Of a DNA stretch of 64,000 nt, positions 9,547 to 18,176 are shown piece after piece (positions within the stretch are counted from its first letter, which is position 1; each line of letters begins with the position of its first letter). The notes below the pieces were generated by a model that was not told the origin of the DNA, searched no databases, and saw only the letters and a list, made by a program, of their open reading frames with translations. This stretch comes from Luteimonas arsenica (GTDB taxonomy: Bacteria; Pseudomonadota; Gammaproteobacteria; Xanthomonadales; Xanthomonadaceae). The translations under genes were made by a program, and so were the position numbers. The stretch spans positions 930,001 through 994,000 of the forward strand of contig NZ_SJRW01000001.1 in assembly GCF_004352825.1 (NCBI RefSeq). Reading direction: 5' to 3'.

Positions 9547-10329
9547 CTAACCCCGCTGCAGTACCAGTTCCAGCACGAACTTGCTGCCGAAGAAGGCCAG
9601 CACCAGCAGCACCATCGCCGCCAGCGTCCAGTGCACCGCCGTGCGCCCGCGCCAGCCCTGGCGCCAGCGACCCAGCAGCAGCACGCCGAACACCAGCCAG
9701 GACAGCAGGCTGAGCACGGTCTTGTGCACCAGGTGCTGGGCCAGCAGGTCCTCGACGAAGAGCAGGCCGGTGAGCAGGGTGGCGCTGAGCAGGACGAAGC
9801 CGGTGGCGATGGTGCGGAAGAGCAGCGTCTCCAGCTCGACCAGCGGCGGCAGGGCGCGCAGCCAGCCGTGGACCTCGCGGCGGCTGAGGGCGCGCTCCTG
9901 CAGCCACAGCATCACCGCCAGCAGCGCCGCCACCGCCAGCGTGGCGTAGGCCAGCAGGGCCAGCCAGGCGTGCAGCTGCAGGCGCCAGTCCAGCGGCTCC
10001 GGCGGGCGGTGGCCGTACAGGTGGCTGCCCAGCAGCGCCGCGGCGGCAATCGGGTAGACCAGCACGCCCAGCGTGGCCATGCGTCCGCGCGCGCCGACCA
10101 CGGTGGTCAGTACCGCCATGCCCAGGGTCACCAGCGAGATCGCGGCGAAGAAATGCATGTCCGCGCCGCCGAGGCTGCGCCAGACCAGGGAGTGCTCCAG
10201 GGCGTGCGCCAGCATCCCGACGCAAGCCGCGAACAGCCAGGCCGGGGCACGCCGGTCGCGGCGGATTCCGGCGACCAGCAGGCCGCTGGCCACGAGGTAG
10301 GACACGACCGAAATGAGGACGGGAATCAT
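9547..10329 (-). CDS. CcsA/CorE (YpjD)-family inner-membrane protein
   Basis: A 260-residue integral membrane protein with about eight hydrophobic helices. It belongs to the cytochrome c assembly (CcsA-like) family, with conserved histidines in LQLHAWLALLAY and HLVHKTVLSLL that could hold haem. In enterobacteria the homologue YpjD/CorE lies divergently next to ffh. Here the same orientation is kept, but a 4.5-kb molybdopterin operon lies between it and ffh. An upstream in-frame extension to 10542 exists but is not hydrophobic and is probably untranslated. The ATG at 10329 starts directly into the first helix. Whether it acts in cytochrome maturation or ion transport cannot be told from sequence. 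Confidence 0.85.
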   Translation of the reverse strand: MIPVLISVVSYLVASGLLVAGIRRDRRAPAWLFAACVGMLAHALEHSLVWRSLGGADMHFFAAISLVTLGMAVLTTVVGARGRMATLGVLVYPIAAAALLGSHLYGHRPPEPLDWRLQLHAWLALLAYATLAVAALLAVMLWLQERALSRREVHGWLRALPPLVELETLLFRTIATGFVLLSATLLTGLLFVEDLLAQHLVHKTVLSLLSWLVFGVLLLGRWRQGWRGRTAVHWTLAAMVLLVLAFFGSKFVLELVLQRG

Positions 10330-10390
10330 CCGCGAAGTGTCGCACAGCGCGGGGCTGGCTGAACGGGTGGCGACGTTCCGCACGCCAGGG

Positions 10391-10544
10391 GCTATGCTGG
10401 GCATTCGCGGGGCCATGGTCCCGCGGAACTCCAAGCCCGGCTGCCTGTGTCCCCAGGGATATGGCCACCGGGCCGTGGCCTTCGCGGGCCACCGGGTCGG
10501 ACTGGAAACGGGCCGGCTTCCCTGTATCGGAATGGAGCACATCG
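10391..10544 (+). promoter_or_regulatory. Long GC-rich leader of the moa operon
   Basis: About 150 bp lie between a TATGCT (possible -10 at 10391-10396) and the moaA start. The stretch can fold: GGCCAC...GTGGCC is a clear stem and the GGGGCCATGGTCCC stretch is nearly palindromic. Moco biosynthesis operons in other proteobacteria can carry a riboswitch here. I could not match this leader to the Moco riboswitch consensus, so only a structured leader is claimed. Confidence 0.3.
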
Positions 10545-11525
10545 ATGGCGTCCCTGGTCGACCGGTTCGGAAGGTCGTTCCCCTACCTGCGGCTGTCCCT
10601 GACGGAGGCCTGCAACTACCGCTGCAGCTATTGCCTGCCCGACGGCTATCACCCGGACGGGCGGCCGACCTTCCTCGTGCTCGAGGAAATCCAGCGCCTG
10701 GTGCGGGCCTTCGCCGCGCTGGGCATGAGCAAGATCCGCCTGACCGGCGGCGAGCCCAGCGTGCGCAAGGACCTGGTGCCGATCATCGCCGCGGTGTCGG
10801 CGGTGCCCGGGGTACGCAAGGTCGCCATCACCACCAACGGCACCCTGCTGCCGCGCCACATCCGCGCCTGGCGCGAAGCCGGACTGACCGCGCTCAACGT
10901 CAGCCTGGACACCCTGGACCCGGAGCGCTTCCGCACGTTCACCGGACACGACCGCTTCGCCGAGGTCACCGAAGGCGTGGAGATGGCGCTGGGCCTGGGC
11001 TTCGACTCGGTCAAGCTCAACGCCGTGCTGCTGCGCGGCCGCAACGACGACGAGTTGCCGGCGTGGTTCGACTACCTGCGCGAACGCGACGTCGCCATCC
11101 GTTTCATCGAACTGATGCGCACCGGCGACAACCGCGAGTTCTTCGAGCGCCACCACCTGCGCGCCGACGCGCTGGAGGAGCAACTGGTCGAAGCCGGCTG
11201 GCGGCTGCGCGCGCGCGCGCCTGATGCCGGTCCGGCGCGCGAATACTCGCACCCCGGCTACCGCGGTCGCATCGGCGTCATCGCACCGTACTCGAAGGAC
11301 TTCTGTGCCGGCTGCAACCGCCTGCGCGTGACCGCGCGCGGCGACCTGCGCCTGTGCCTGTTCGGCGACTTCGGCATCGGCCTGCGCGAGCTGCTGCAGT
11401 CCGACGACGACTTCGACGCCCTGGTCGCGCGCATCAGCACCCAGCTCGGGCTGAAAGCCGCCGGCCACGGCCTGCACCAGGGCGAGACCGGCCTCACCCC
11501 GCACCTGGCCTCGATCGGCGGATGA
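10545..11525 (+). CDS. moaA: GTP 3',8-cyclase (molybdenum cofactor step 1)
   Basis: Radical SAM enzyme that converts GTP to 3',8-cyclo-GTP. The N-terminal SAM cluster motif is CNYRCSYC. The second, C-terminal [4Fe-4S] site is CAGCNRL...LRLCLF. The protein ends in GG as MoaA does (ASIGG). Length 326 aa. The ATG at 10545 has GGAG seven bases upstream, so the in-frame upstream extension is rejected. The stop overlaps the next start by two bases (ATGA). Confidence 0.95.
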   Translation: MASLVDRFGRSFPYLRLSLTEACNYRCSYCLPDGYHPDGRPTFLVLEEIQRLVRAFAALGMSKIRLTGGEPSVRKDLVPIIAAVSAVPGVRKVAITTNGTLLPRHIRAWREAGLTALNVSLDTLDPERFRTFTGHDRFAEVTEGVEMALGLGFDSVKLNAVLLRGRNDDELPAWFDYLRERDVAIRFIELMRTGDNREFFERHHLRADALEEQLVEAGWRLRARAPDAGPAREYSHPGYRGRIGVIAPYSKDFCAGCNRLRVTARGDLRLCLFGDFGIGLRELLQSDDDFDALVARISTQLGLKAAGHGLHQGETGLTPHLASIGG

Positions 11526-12547
11526 ACGACACGAAGTTGAGCCACGCAATGACCAACGAACGCTCGGCCGCCTTCCACATGGCCGACATCCGCAACAAGC
11601 GCCCGACCCGCCGCCGCGCAGTGGCCGTGGGCGAACTGCTGGCCGGCGCCACCGCCTTCCCGATGATCGTCGAGCGCCGCCTGCCCAAGGGCGACGCCTT
11701 GGTGATGGCCGAGGTCGCCGGCCTGCAGGGCGCGAAGATGGCCTCGGCGCTGATGCCGCTGTGCCACCCGCTGCCGCTGGAGCTGGTGCAGGTGCGCTGC
11801 GTGCCGGTGCCGGAGCGCAACGCCATCCGCGTCTACTGCGAATGCGCCACCGAGGCGCGCACCGGCGTCGAGATGGAGGCGCTGGCCGGCGCCAACGCGG
11901 CGCTGCTGACGCTGTACGACCTGACCAAGCCGGTCGAGCCCGCGCTGGGCATCGATGGCATCCGCCTGCTGTTCAAGGAAGGCGGCAAGAGCGGCCTGTG
12001 GCTGCATCCCGACGGCATGGATGACGATGAGCTGGCGCACTACCGGCCGCGCGACATCGCGCGCCTGGACGAGGTGCCCTGCGCGGTGCTCACGCTCAGC
12101 GATCGCGCCAGCCGCGGCGAGTACGAAGACCGCTCGGGCCCGCTGCTGGTCGAAGGCCTGCGTCGCCTCGGTGCGCGCGTGGCCGAGGCCGAAGTGCTGC
12201 CCGATGGCGTCGAGCCGCTGGCCGGCCGCCTGCGCGCGCTGGCGGGGCAGGGCGTGCGCATCGCCCTGTGCACCGGCGGCACCGGCCTGGGCCCGAACGA
12301 CGCCACGCCCGAGGCCCTGCGATCGGTCGCCGACCGCGGCGTGCAGGGCCTGGCCGAGATGTTCCGCAGCGAAAGCGCGAAGCACACGCCGCTGGCCTGG
12401 CTGAGCCGCGCCGAGGTGGTGCAGGTGGGCGGGATGCTGGTGTTCGCCCTGCCGGGTAGCCAGCGCGCGGTGAAGCAGGGCATGGACATCCTGGCCCCGG
12501 TGCTGGCGCATGCGCTGGCGATGGTCGACGGGGGAGGGCATCCATGA
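11522..12547 (+). CDS. MoaC-MogA/MoaB fusion (cyclic pyranopterin synthase plus MPT adenylyltransferase)
   Basis: A 341-residue fusion. Residues about 10-170 are MoaC, which makes cPMP from the MoaA product, with the signature LMPLCHPLPL and TGVEMEAL. Residues about 180-341 are a MogA/MoaB domain, which adenylylates molybdopterin, with TLSDRASRGEYEDRSGP and the nucleotide-binding CTGGTGLGPNDATPEA. Fused MoaC-MoaB proteins are known in some proteobacteria, so this explains the lack of separate moaC and mog genes. The start at 11522 overlaps the moaA stop; a second ATG at 11549 is possible. The end overlaps moeA by ATGA. Confidence 0.93.
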   Translation: MNDTKLSHAMTNERSAAFHMADIRNKRPTRRRAVAVGELLAGATAFPMIVERRLPKGDALVMAEVAGLQGAKMASALMPLCHPLPLELVQVRCVPVPERNAIRVYCECATEARTGVEMEALAGANAALLTLYDLTKPVEPALGIDGIRLLFKEGGKSGLWLHPDGMDDDELAHYRPRDIARLDEVPCAVLTLSDRASRGEYEDRSGPLLVEGLRRLGARVAEAEVLPDGVEPLAGRLRALAGQGVRIALCTGGTGLGPNDATPEALRSVADRGVQGLAEMFRSESAKHTPLAWLSRAEVVQVGGMLVFALPGSQRAVKQGMDILAPVLAHALAMVDGGGHP

Positions 12548-13812
12548 GCGGGCAGGCCGTCAGCTGCAAGGAGGCGCTGTCGATCGTCCTGCGCGAGGCC
12601 GCGCCCTTCGCGATCGATTACCGTCCGCTGGCCGAAGCCGCCGGCCTGGTGCTGGCCGAAGCGGTGGTGGCGGACGTCGACCTGCCGCCCTTCGACAATT
12701 CGGCGATGGACGGCTTCGCGCTGCGCGCCGAGGGCCGGACGGTGGCGGCAGGCACGGAATTCGACGTGGCCGGCGCCCAGGTCGCGGGCGACGAGGCGAC
12801 GGCCGCGGGCGAGGGCGGCGCCTGGGAAATCATGACCGGCGCGCGCATGCCCGCGGGGCTGGACAGCGTGGTGCCGGTGGAGCGCATCGAGGTGATCGGG
12901 CGCGACGACGCCGGTCGGCCGAGCCGCATCCGCCTGACCGCGGACGTGAAGCCGGGCGACAACGTCCGCCTGCGCGGCCAGGACGTCGAAAGCGGCACGA
13001 CCGTGCTGCGCGCCGGCACGGTGGTGGATTCCGCGGCGGTGATGGTGCTGTCCTCGCTGGGCGTCGACCGCGTGGCGGTGCGGCGCCGGCCGAAGGTCGC
13101 CGTGCTCAACACCGGCCGCGAACTGGTCGATGACCCCAGGCGACCGCTGGCGTCCGGTGAGATCCGCAACAGCAACGGCCCCTTCCTCGCCGCGCGCGTC
13201 GCCGCCGCGGGTGCGGAGCTGGTGCTGCGCGAGACCGTGACCGACGAGCCCGCCGATTTCCTCGCCGCGCTGGAGCGCACGCTGGCCGCCGGCGCCGACG
13301 TGGTGCTGAGCACCGGCGCGGTGTCGATGGGCCGCCACGACTTCGTGCCTGATGCCCTGCGTTCGATCGGCGCCGACATCCGCTTCCACAAGGTGGAGAT
13401 CCGCCCCGGCCGACCCCTGCTGTTCGCGCGGCTGGCGGGTGGGCAGCTGTATTTCGGACTGCCCGGCAATCCGGCGTCGGCGGCCGTCGGCCTGCGCTTC
13501 TTCGCCGAAGCCGCGCTGCGTGCGTTCACCGGCCAGGCGCCGGAGCGGCCGCTGCGGATGCCGCTGGCCGCGGACTGGAGCAAGCGCGCCGCGCTGCGCT
13601 TCCATCTGAAGGGGCGGGTCGAGCTGGCGGGCGGCGTGCTGCGCGCGCGGATCCTCCACGGCCAGGAATCGTTCAAGGTGCAGCCGCTGCTGGTGGCCAA
13701 CGCCTGGATCGTGCTGCCCGAGGACACCATGCAGTTCCAGGCCGGCGACATGGTCGACGTCTATGCGCCCGGCCACGCCGAGGGCCTGAAGATCGAAGAG
13801 GTGGTGCAGTGA
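12544..13812 (+). CDS. moeA: Molybdopterin molybdenumtransferase
   Basis: Inserts molybdate into adenylylated molybdopterin. Motifs include PPFDNSAMDGFA near the N-terminus, GDNVRLRGQDV, the MogA-like fold motif STGAVSMGRHDF and LPGNPASAAV. Its 422 residues are typical. It is coupled to both neighbours by ATGA/GTGA overlaps, so it acts with the upstream MogA domain, which supplies its substrate. Confidence 0.95.
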   Translation: MSGQAVSCKEALSIVLREAAPFAIDYRPLAEAAGLVLAEAVVADVDLPPFDNSAMDGFALRAEGRTVAAGTEFDVAGAQVAGDEATAAGEGGAWEIMTGARMPAGLDSVVPVERIEVIGRDDAGRPSRIRLTADVKPGDNVRLRGQDVESGTTVLRAGTVVDSAAVMVLSSLGVDRVAVRRRPKVAVLNTGRELVDDPRRPLASGEIRNSNGPFLAARVAAAGAELVLRETVTDEPADFLAALERTLAAGADVVLSTGAVSMGRHDFVPDALRSIGADIRFHKVEIRPGRPLLFARLAGGQLYFGLPGNPASAAVGLRFFAEAALRAFTGQAPERPLRMPLAADWSKRAALRFHLKGRVELAGGVLRARILHGQESFKVQPLLVANAWIVLPEDTMQFQAGDMVDVYAPGHAEGLKIEEVVQ

Positions 13813-14069
13813 AGGTGGAGTTGAGCCTGTTCGGCGCGTTCCGCAGCCATGACCCGGGCGCGAAGCTGGTGCTGGAGGTGCCGGAGGGCGCGCGCGTGGC
13901 CGACCTGCGCGAGGCGCTCGACCGTTACGCCCGCGAGCACTGGTCCGCGTACCGGCCCGAGCTGCTGAAGGCCTCGGCCTTCGCCAGCGAGACCACGGTG
14001 CTGCGCGACGCCGAGGCGCTGCCCGAGGGCGTGCCGATGGCGGTGCTGCCGCCGGTGAGCGGGGGCTGA
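13809..14069 (+). CDS. moaD: Molybdopterin synthase small subunit
   Basis: Ubiquitin-like sulfur carrier of 86 residues ending in the required Gly-Gly (PPVSGG), which is adenylylated and thiocarboxylated before donating sulfur to cPMP. It starts with GTG overlapping the moeA stop and lies two bases from moaE, its large-subunit partner. Confidence 0.93.
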   Translation: MKVELSLFGAFRSHDPGAKLVLEVPEGARVADLREALDRYAREHWSAYRPELLKASAFASETTVLRDAEALPEGVPMAVLPPVSGG

Positions 14070-14071
14070 GC

Positions 14072-14590
14072 ATGGAGCGGTTCCACTGCGCGGTCACCGA
14101 CATCGCCGACGGCCCGCTGGATCCGGCCGCGGCGCTGGATTTCGTCTCCGACCCCGGCTTCGGCGGCATCGCCATGTTCGTCGGCCGCGTGCGCGACCTG
14201 AACCACGGGCGTGTGGTCACCGGCGTCAGCTACGACATGTTCGAACCGCTGGCGCTGAACGGCTTCCGGGCGATCGCCGAAGACATCGACACCCGCTTTG
14301 GCCCGAAGGTCCGCCTGTACGTCGCGCATGCGAAGGGCCGCCTGGGCGTGGGCGACCTCGCGGTGGTGGTGGCCGCCGGAACCCCGCACCGCGACGAGGC
14401 CTTCCGCGCCTGCCGCGAGCTGATCGAACGGGTCAAGCACACCAGCCCGATCTGGAAGCAGGAGCACTACGAGGACGGCGACAGCGTGTGGAGCGAGGGT
14501 TGCTCGCTGTGCGGCAGCGATGACACGGACGGCGCCGGCGAACGCGAGCACGACCACGGCGATGTCCACCGCGACGGGGCGGCGCGATGA
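14072..14590 (+). CDS. moaE: Molybdopterin synthase catalytic subunit
   Basis: Large subunit of MPT synthase. It has the family core GGIAMFVGRVRD, the Lys-containing HTSPIWKQEHY and the end motif WSEGCSLCG. At 172 residues it is about 20 longer than usual because of a polar Asp/Glu/His-rich tail (DDTDGAGEREHDHG), whose role is unknown. It is directly downstream of moaD and overlaps the next gene by ATGA. Confidence 0.94.
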   Translation: MERFHCAVTDIADGPLDPAAALDFVSDPGFGGIAMFVGRVRDLNHGRVVTGVSYDMFEPLALNGFRAIAEDIDTRFGPKVRLYVAHAKGRLGVGDLAVVVAAGTPHRDEAFRACRELIERVKHTSPIWKQEHYEDGDSVWSEGCSLCGSDDTDGAGEREHDHGDVHRDGAAR

Positions 14591-14949
14591 AGATCCAGCT
14601 GCAGGGCCAGTCGCTGCGCCTGCGGATCGGCGAGGACGAGCTAGCGCAGCTGCTGGCCGGCGAGGCGGTGGCGAACGAAACCCGTGCGCCCGGCGTGGTC
14701 CTCGGGCATTTCGTGCGGGCCGTGCAAGGCGAGGCGCCGACTTTCGCCGTCGGCCCCGACGGCTGGCACATCGGCCTGCCCGATGGTGCCCTGCGCGACT
14801 ACGTGGACCGGCTGCCGTGCCGGGACGCGCTGGAGCTGGCGCTGGGGCAAGGCGACGAAACGCTCGCAGTCTCCTTCGAAGTCGATGTGCGCGACAGCGT
14901 GCGCCATCGCGGTCCGCCACAGCGGCGCCGGGAGCCGAAGGCGGGCTGA
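14587..14949 (+). CDS. Small DUF7009-like protein of the molybdopterin operon
   Basis: A 120-residue soluble protein without known catalytic motif. The N-terminus MKIQLQGQSLRLRIGEDEL resembles the DUF7009 family (small beta-rich proteins starting with a repeated L-R-L pattern). The tail is basic. The ATGA overlap with moaE makes it the last gene of the operon, which argues for a role linked to Moco. The family match is from memory and not checked. It ends 74 bp before ffh, which has its own TATAAT. Confidence 0.7.
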   Translation: MKIQLQGQSLRLRIGEDELAQLLAGEAVANETRAPGVVLGHFVRAVQGEAPTFAVGPDGWHIGLPDGALRDYVDRLPCRDALELALGQGDETLAVSFEVDVRDSVRHRGPPQRRREPKAG

Positions 14950-14982
14950 GCCACCTGTGGGAGCCCTGGTCGGCGCGAAAGC

Positions 14983-14988
14983 TATAAT
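14983..14988 (+). promoter_or_regulatory. -10 box of ffh
   Basis: Perfect TATAAT 35 bp before the ffh ATG. No clear -35 hexamer is seen at 17 bp upstream. Confidence 0.55.
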
Positions 14989-15023
14989 CGCCGGTCCGCA
15001 GCCCCACGCATCAGGTTCCCCGC

Positions 15024-16391
15024 ATGTTCGAGTCCCTCACCCAGCGCCTCTCCGGCACCATCGAGCGCCTGCGCGGCCGCGGCCGGCTGACCGAGGAGAA
15101 CATCCGCGAGGCCACCCGCGAGGTGCGCATCGCCCTGCTCGAGGCCGACGTCGCCCTGCCGGTGGTGCAGGCCCTGATCGAGCGCATCAAGGTGCGTGCG
15201 GTCGGCCAGGAGGTGCTGAAGTCGCTGACCCCGGGCCAGGCCCTGATCAAGGTCGTGCGCGACGAACTGACCGCGGTCATGGGTGCCGCCGCTTCCGACC
15301 TCAACCTCAACGTGCCGGCCCCGGCCGTGGTGCTGATGGCCGGCCTGCAGGGCGCGGGCAAGACCACCACCGTCGGCAAGCTCGCGAAGCTGCTGAAGGA
15401 AAAGCGCAAGAAGAAGGTGATGGTGGTCAGCGCCGACGTCTACCGTCCGGCCGCGATCGCCCAGCTCGAAACGCTGGCGAAGCAGGTCGACGTGCGCTTC
15501 TTCCCCTCCGAGGCCTCGCAGAAGCCGGTCGAAATCGTTCGCGCGGCGATCGAGGACGCGAGGAAGTCCTTCATCGATGTTCTGCTGGTCGATACCGCAG
15601 GCCGCCTCGCCATCGACGAGGCGATGATGGCCGAGATCAAGGCCCTGCACGCCGCGGTGAACCCGGTCGAGACACTGTTCGTGGTCGATGCCATGACCGG
15701 CCAGGACGCGGCCAACACGGCGAAGGCGTTCAGCGAGGCGCTGCCGCTGACCGGCGTGGTGCTGACCAAGACCGACGGCGACGCCCGCGGCGGCGCCGCG
15801 CTGAGCGTGCGCTACATCACCGGCCGCCCGATCAAGTTCATCGGCACCGGCGAGAAGGTCGACGGCCTGGACGTCTTCCATCCCGACCGCATCGCCAGCC
15901 GCATCCTCGACATGGGCGACGTGCTGTCGCTGGTCGAGCAGGTGGAAAGCCAGGTCGACAAGGACAAGGCGCAGAAGCTTGCCGAGAAGGTCGCCAAGGG
16001 CAAGAAGTTCGACTTGAACGACATGCGCGACCAGCTCGAGCAGATGCAGGGCATGGGCGGCATCCACGGCCTGATGGACAAGCTGCCGGGCATGGGCCAG
16101 ATCCCCGACGCGGTGAAGAACCAGGTCACCGGCAAGGAAGTGCCGCGCATGGTCGCGATCATCAACTCGATGACGAAGAAGGAGCGCCGCAACCCGGCGC
16201 TGCTCAACGGCTCGCGCCGCAAGCGCATCGCCGCCGGTTCCGGCGTGACGCCCGCCGATGTCAACAAGCTGATGAAGCAGTACCAGCAGATGGAAAAGAT
16301 GATGGGCAAGCTGGGCCGCGGCGGCATGAAGGGCATGATGCGCGGCCTGCAGGGGATGATGGGCGGGCGCGGCGCGATGCCGTTCCGCTGA
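15024..16391 (+). CDS. ffh: Signal recognition particle protein Ffh
   Basis: SRP54 GTPase that binds signal sequences of nascent membrane proteins and docks with FtsY. It has an N domain, the G domain with GLQGAGKTTTVGKLA (about residues 106-120), DTAGR and TKTDGDARGG, and a Met-rich M domain (QMEKMMGKL, GGMKGMMRGLQGMMGGRG) for RNA and signal binding. Its 455 residues are normal. It is followed 15 bp later by a pabC-like gene. Confidence 0.97.
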   Translation: MFESLTQRLSGTIERLRGRGRLTEENIREATREVRIALLEADVALPVVQALIERIKVRAVGQEVLKSLTPGQALIKVVRDELTAVMGAAASDLNLNVPAPAVVLMAGLQGAGKTTTVGKLAKLLKEKRKKKVMVVSADVYRPAAIAQLETLAKQVDVRFFPSEASQKPVEIVRAAIEDARKSFIDVLLVDTAGRLAIDEAMMAEIKALHAAVNPVETLFVVDAMTGQDAANTAKAFSEALPLTGVVLTKTDGDARGGAALSVRYITGRPIKFIGTGEKVDGLDVFHPDRIASRILDMGDVLSLVEQVESQVDKDKAQKLAEKVAKGKKFDLNDMRDQLEQMQGMGGIHGLMDKLPGMGQIPDAVKNQVTGKEVPRMVAIINSMTKKERRNPALLNGSRRKRIAAGSGVTPADVNKLMKQYQQMEKMMGKLGRGGMKGMMRGLQGMMGGRGAMPFR

Positions 16392-16405
16392 GCGTCGCTG
16401 CTGGC

Positions 16406-17185
16406 GTGGCCGGAACGCGTCCGCCAGTCGATACCGCTGCTGCCGGTGACGCCCCTGCGGCGGCCGGCCACTTCACCACGATGCAGGTGCGCGGCGGCGC
16501 GGTCCAGGGCCTGGACCTGCACCTTGCGCGGCTGTGCGATGCCACGATGGAACTGTTTGGCGCGAGCCTCGACGAAGGCGCGCTGCGCGCGCGTCTGCGG
16601 CAGGTGCTGGACGCGGATGGCGGCCACGCCGAAGCCTGCACGCTGCGGGTTGCGGTGCGCGCCGGGCCGGTCGGCGGCACTGGCGTGGTGATCGATGCCG
16701 GTATCGATATCGAGCCTCCGCGCGAGCCCGGTGCCGCGGCCCTGCGGCTGTGCAGCCATCGAGGGCTTCGCGAACGCGCGACCCTGAAGCACCTGGCCAT
16801 CGGCCCACAGCTGGAAGCGCGCCGCGCCGCACAGGCGGCGGGCTTCGACGATGCCTTGCTGGTCGACGCCGACGGGCGCATCGCCGAAGGGACGTTCTGG
16901 AACATCGCCTTCCTGCACGGGGACGGGCTCGTCTGGCCGGATGCACCATCCCTGGACGGCGTGACCCAGCGGCTGCTGCAGGAGGCGCTGGCGAGGGCCG
17001 GAGTGCCACAGCGCAGGGAAGCGGTGCGACTCGACGCGCTCGACGCTTTCCGCGCCGCTTTCGCACTCAACTCGCGCGGTATCCAGGCGGTCGCATCAGT
17101 CGACGGCCGTGCCTTCGAAGGAGACGGCGGCTTCGGCGCCCTGCTGCGGGAGCTGCTCGCCGCCCGCCCCTGGCAGCGACCCTGA
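16406..17185 (+). CDS. Class IV aminotransferase, likely aminodeoxychorismate lyase
   Basis: A PLP enzyme of the branched-chain/D-Ala/ADC-lyase family, about 259 residues. The family start GHFTTMQVRGG is seen near the N-terminus, a PLP-lysine region in LKHLAIGPQLEARRAA, then DDALLVDADGRIAEGTFWNIAF, the classic E-G-x-x-x-N motif. ADC lyase (PabC, folate pathway) fits best by size, but D-amino acid transaminase cannot be excluded. There is no ATG in the needed place; the GTG at 16406 keeps the conserved start, while the ATG at 16481 would cut into it. It lies 14 bp after ffh, so probably cotranscribed. pabB is not in the window. Confidence 0.78.
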   Translation: MAGTRPPVDTAAAGDAPAAAGHFTTMQVRGGAVQGLDLHLARLCDATMELFGASLDEGALRARLRQVLDADGGHAEACTLRVAVRAGPVGGTGVVIDAGIDIEPPREPGAAALRLCSHRGLRERATLKHLAIGPQLEARRAAQAAGFDDALLVDADGRIAEGTFWNIAFLHGDGLVWPDAPSLDGVTQRLLQEALARAGVPQRREAVRLDALDAFRAAFALNSRGIQAVASVDGRAFEGDGGFGALLRELLAARPWQRP

Positions 17186-17301
17186 AGCGGCGGGGCTCGC
17201 GCGGGCCCGGGCGGGTGGCAGGGGCGGGGGAAGATGTACCCGTGGGTACAGTTTTCCGGGGAAATAGGTACCCCGGGGTATCGCAGCCCCCGGATCTTGG
17301 C

Positions 17302-17307
17302 TACAAT
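17302..17307 (+). promoter_or_regulatory. -10 box of rpsP-rimM-trmD
   Basis: TACAAT 50 bp before rpsP in the 171-bp gap after the pabC-like gene. The gap also holds repeated GGTAC motifs (17236-17280 region). No -35 consensus. Confidence 0.5.
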
Positions 17308-17356
17308 TCCCGGCTTACCTCGCCATCCTGGCGACTGGGCAACACGAGAAAGCACC

Positions 17357-17620
17357 ATGGTCAAGATCCGCCTCACCCGCGGCGGCGCCAAGAAGCGCCC
17401 CTTCTACCACATCATCGTCACCGACTCGCGCAGCGCGCGCGACGGTCGCAACATCGAGCGCGTGGGTTACTACAACCCCGTCGCCCAGGGCGCCGAGCAG
17501 CGCGTGGTGCTGGACACCGCCCGCGTCGACCACTGGGTCTCGCAGGGCGCGCAGCTGACCGACAAGGTCCGCAACCTGTACAAGGAAGCGGCCAAGACCG
17601 CAGCGGCCACCGCCGCCTGA
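17357..17620 (+). CDS. rpsP: 30S ribosomal protein S16
   Basis: An 87-residue basic protein with the S16 start [19 protein letters not shown] and the [13 protein letters not shown] block. It binds 16S rRNA in early 30S assembly. An in-frame upstream extension to 17234 runs through the promoter and is rejected. First gene of rpsP-rimM-trmD. Confidence 0.97.
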   Translation: MVKIRLTRGGAKKRPFYHIIVTDSRSARDGRNIERVGYYNPVAQGAEQRVVLDTARVDHWVSQGAQLTDKVRNLYKEAAKTAAATAA

Positions 17621-17660
17621 TGCCCGGGCCGCGCCTCCGCGCGCGGCCGCATCCCGCATC

Positions 17661-18173
17661 ATGGACACCCAAGGGCGCCGCATCCTGCTGGGCAGGGTCC
17701 ACGGCGCCTTTGGCGTGCGTGGCGAGCTGAAGCTCGAATCCTTCACCGACCCGGCACGGGCCATCTTCCGCTACCAGCCCTGGATCCTGCGCGACGCGCA
17801 GGGCCGGGAGCGCGAGCTTTCGGGCGCGCGCGGCCGCGAGGGCGGCAAGGGCCTGGTGGCGACGATCGAGGGCATCGAGGACCGCGACGCCGCCGAGGCC
17901 ATGCGCGGCACCGAGGTCTGGGTCCCGCGTTCGGCGCTGCCGCCGCCGGCCCCGGGCGAGTACTACTGGGTCGACCTGGAAGGCCTGCGCGTGGCCAACG
18001 TCGAGGGCGTCGACTTCGGCACCGTTTCGCACCTGTTTTCCACCGGTGCCAACGACGTGCTGGTCGCGCGCGGCGACCGCGAGCGGATGATTCCCTTCGT
18101 GACCCCGGACTACGTGGTCTCGGTCGACTTCGAGGCCGGCCTGGTCACGGTCGACTGGGATCCGGAGTTCTAG
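17661..18173 (+). CDS. rimM: 16S rRNA processing protein RimM
   Basis: 30S maturation factor that binds S19. It has an N-terminal domain with [18 protein letters not shown] and a C-terminal PRC barrel with [16 protein letters not shown] and [13 protein letters not shown]. Its 170 residues are normal. It lies 40 bp after rpsP and three bases before trmD. Confidence 0.96.
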   Translation: MDTQGRRILLGRVHGAFGVRGELKLESFTDPARAIFRYQPWILRDAQGRERELSGARGREGGKGLVATIEGIEDRDAAEAMRGTEVWVPRSALPPPAPGEYYWVDLEGLRVANVEGVDFGTVSHLFSTGANDVLVARGDRERMIPFVTPDYVVSVDFEAGLVTVDWDPEF

Positions 18174-18176
18174 GCG

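Noticed and set aside
10391-10544. Moco riboswitch
   Set aside because: Position is right but I could not align the leader to the known consensus; only a structured leader is claimed.
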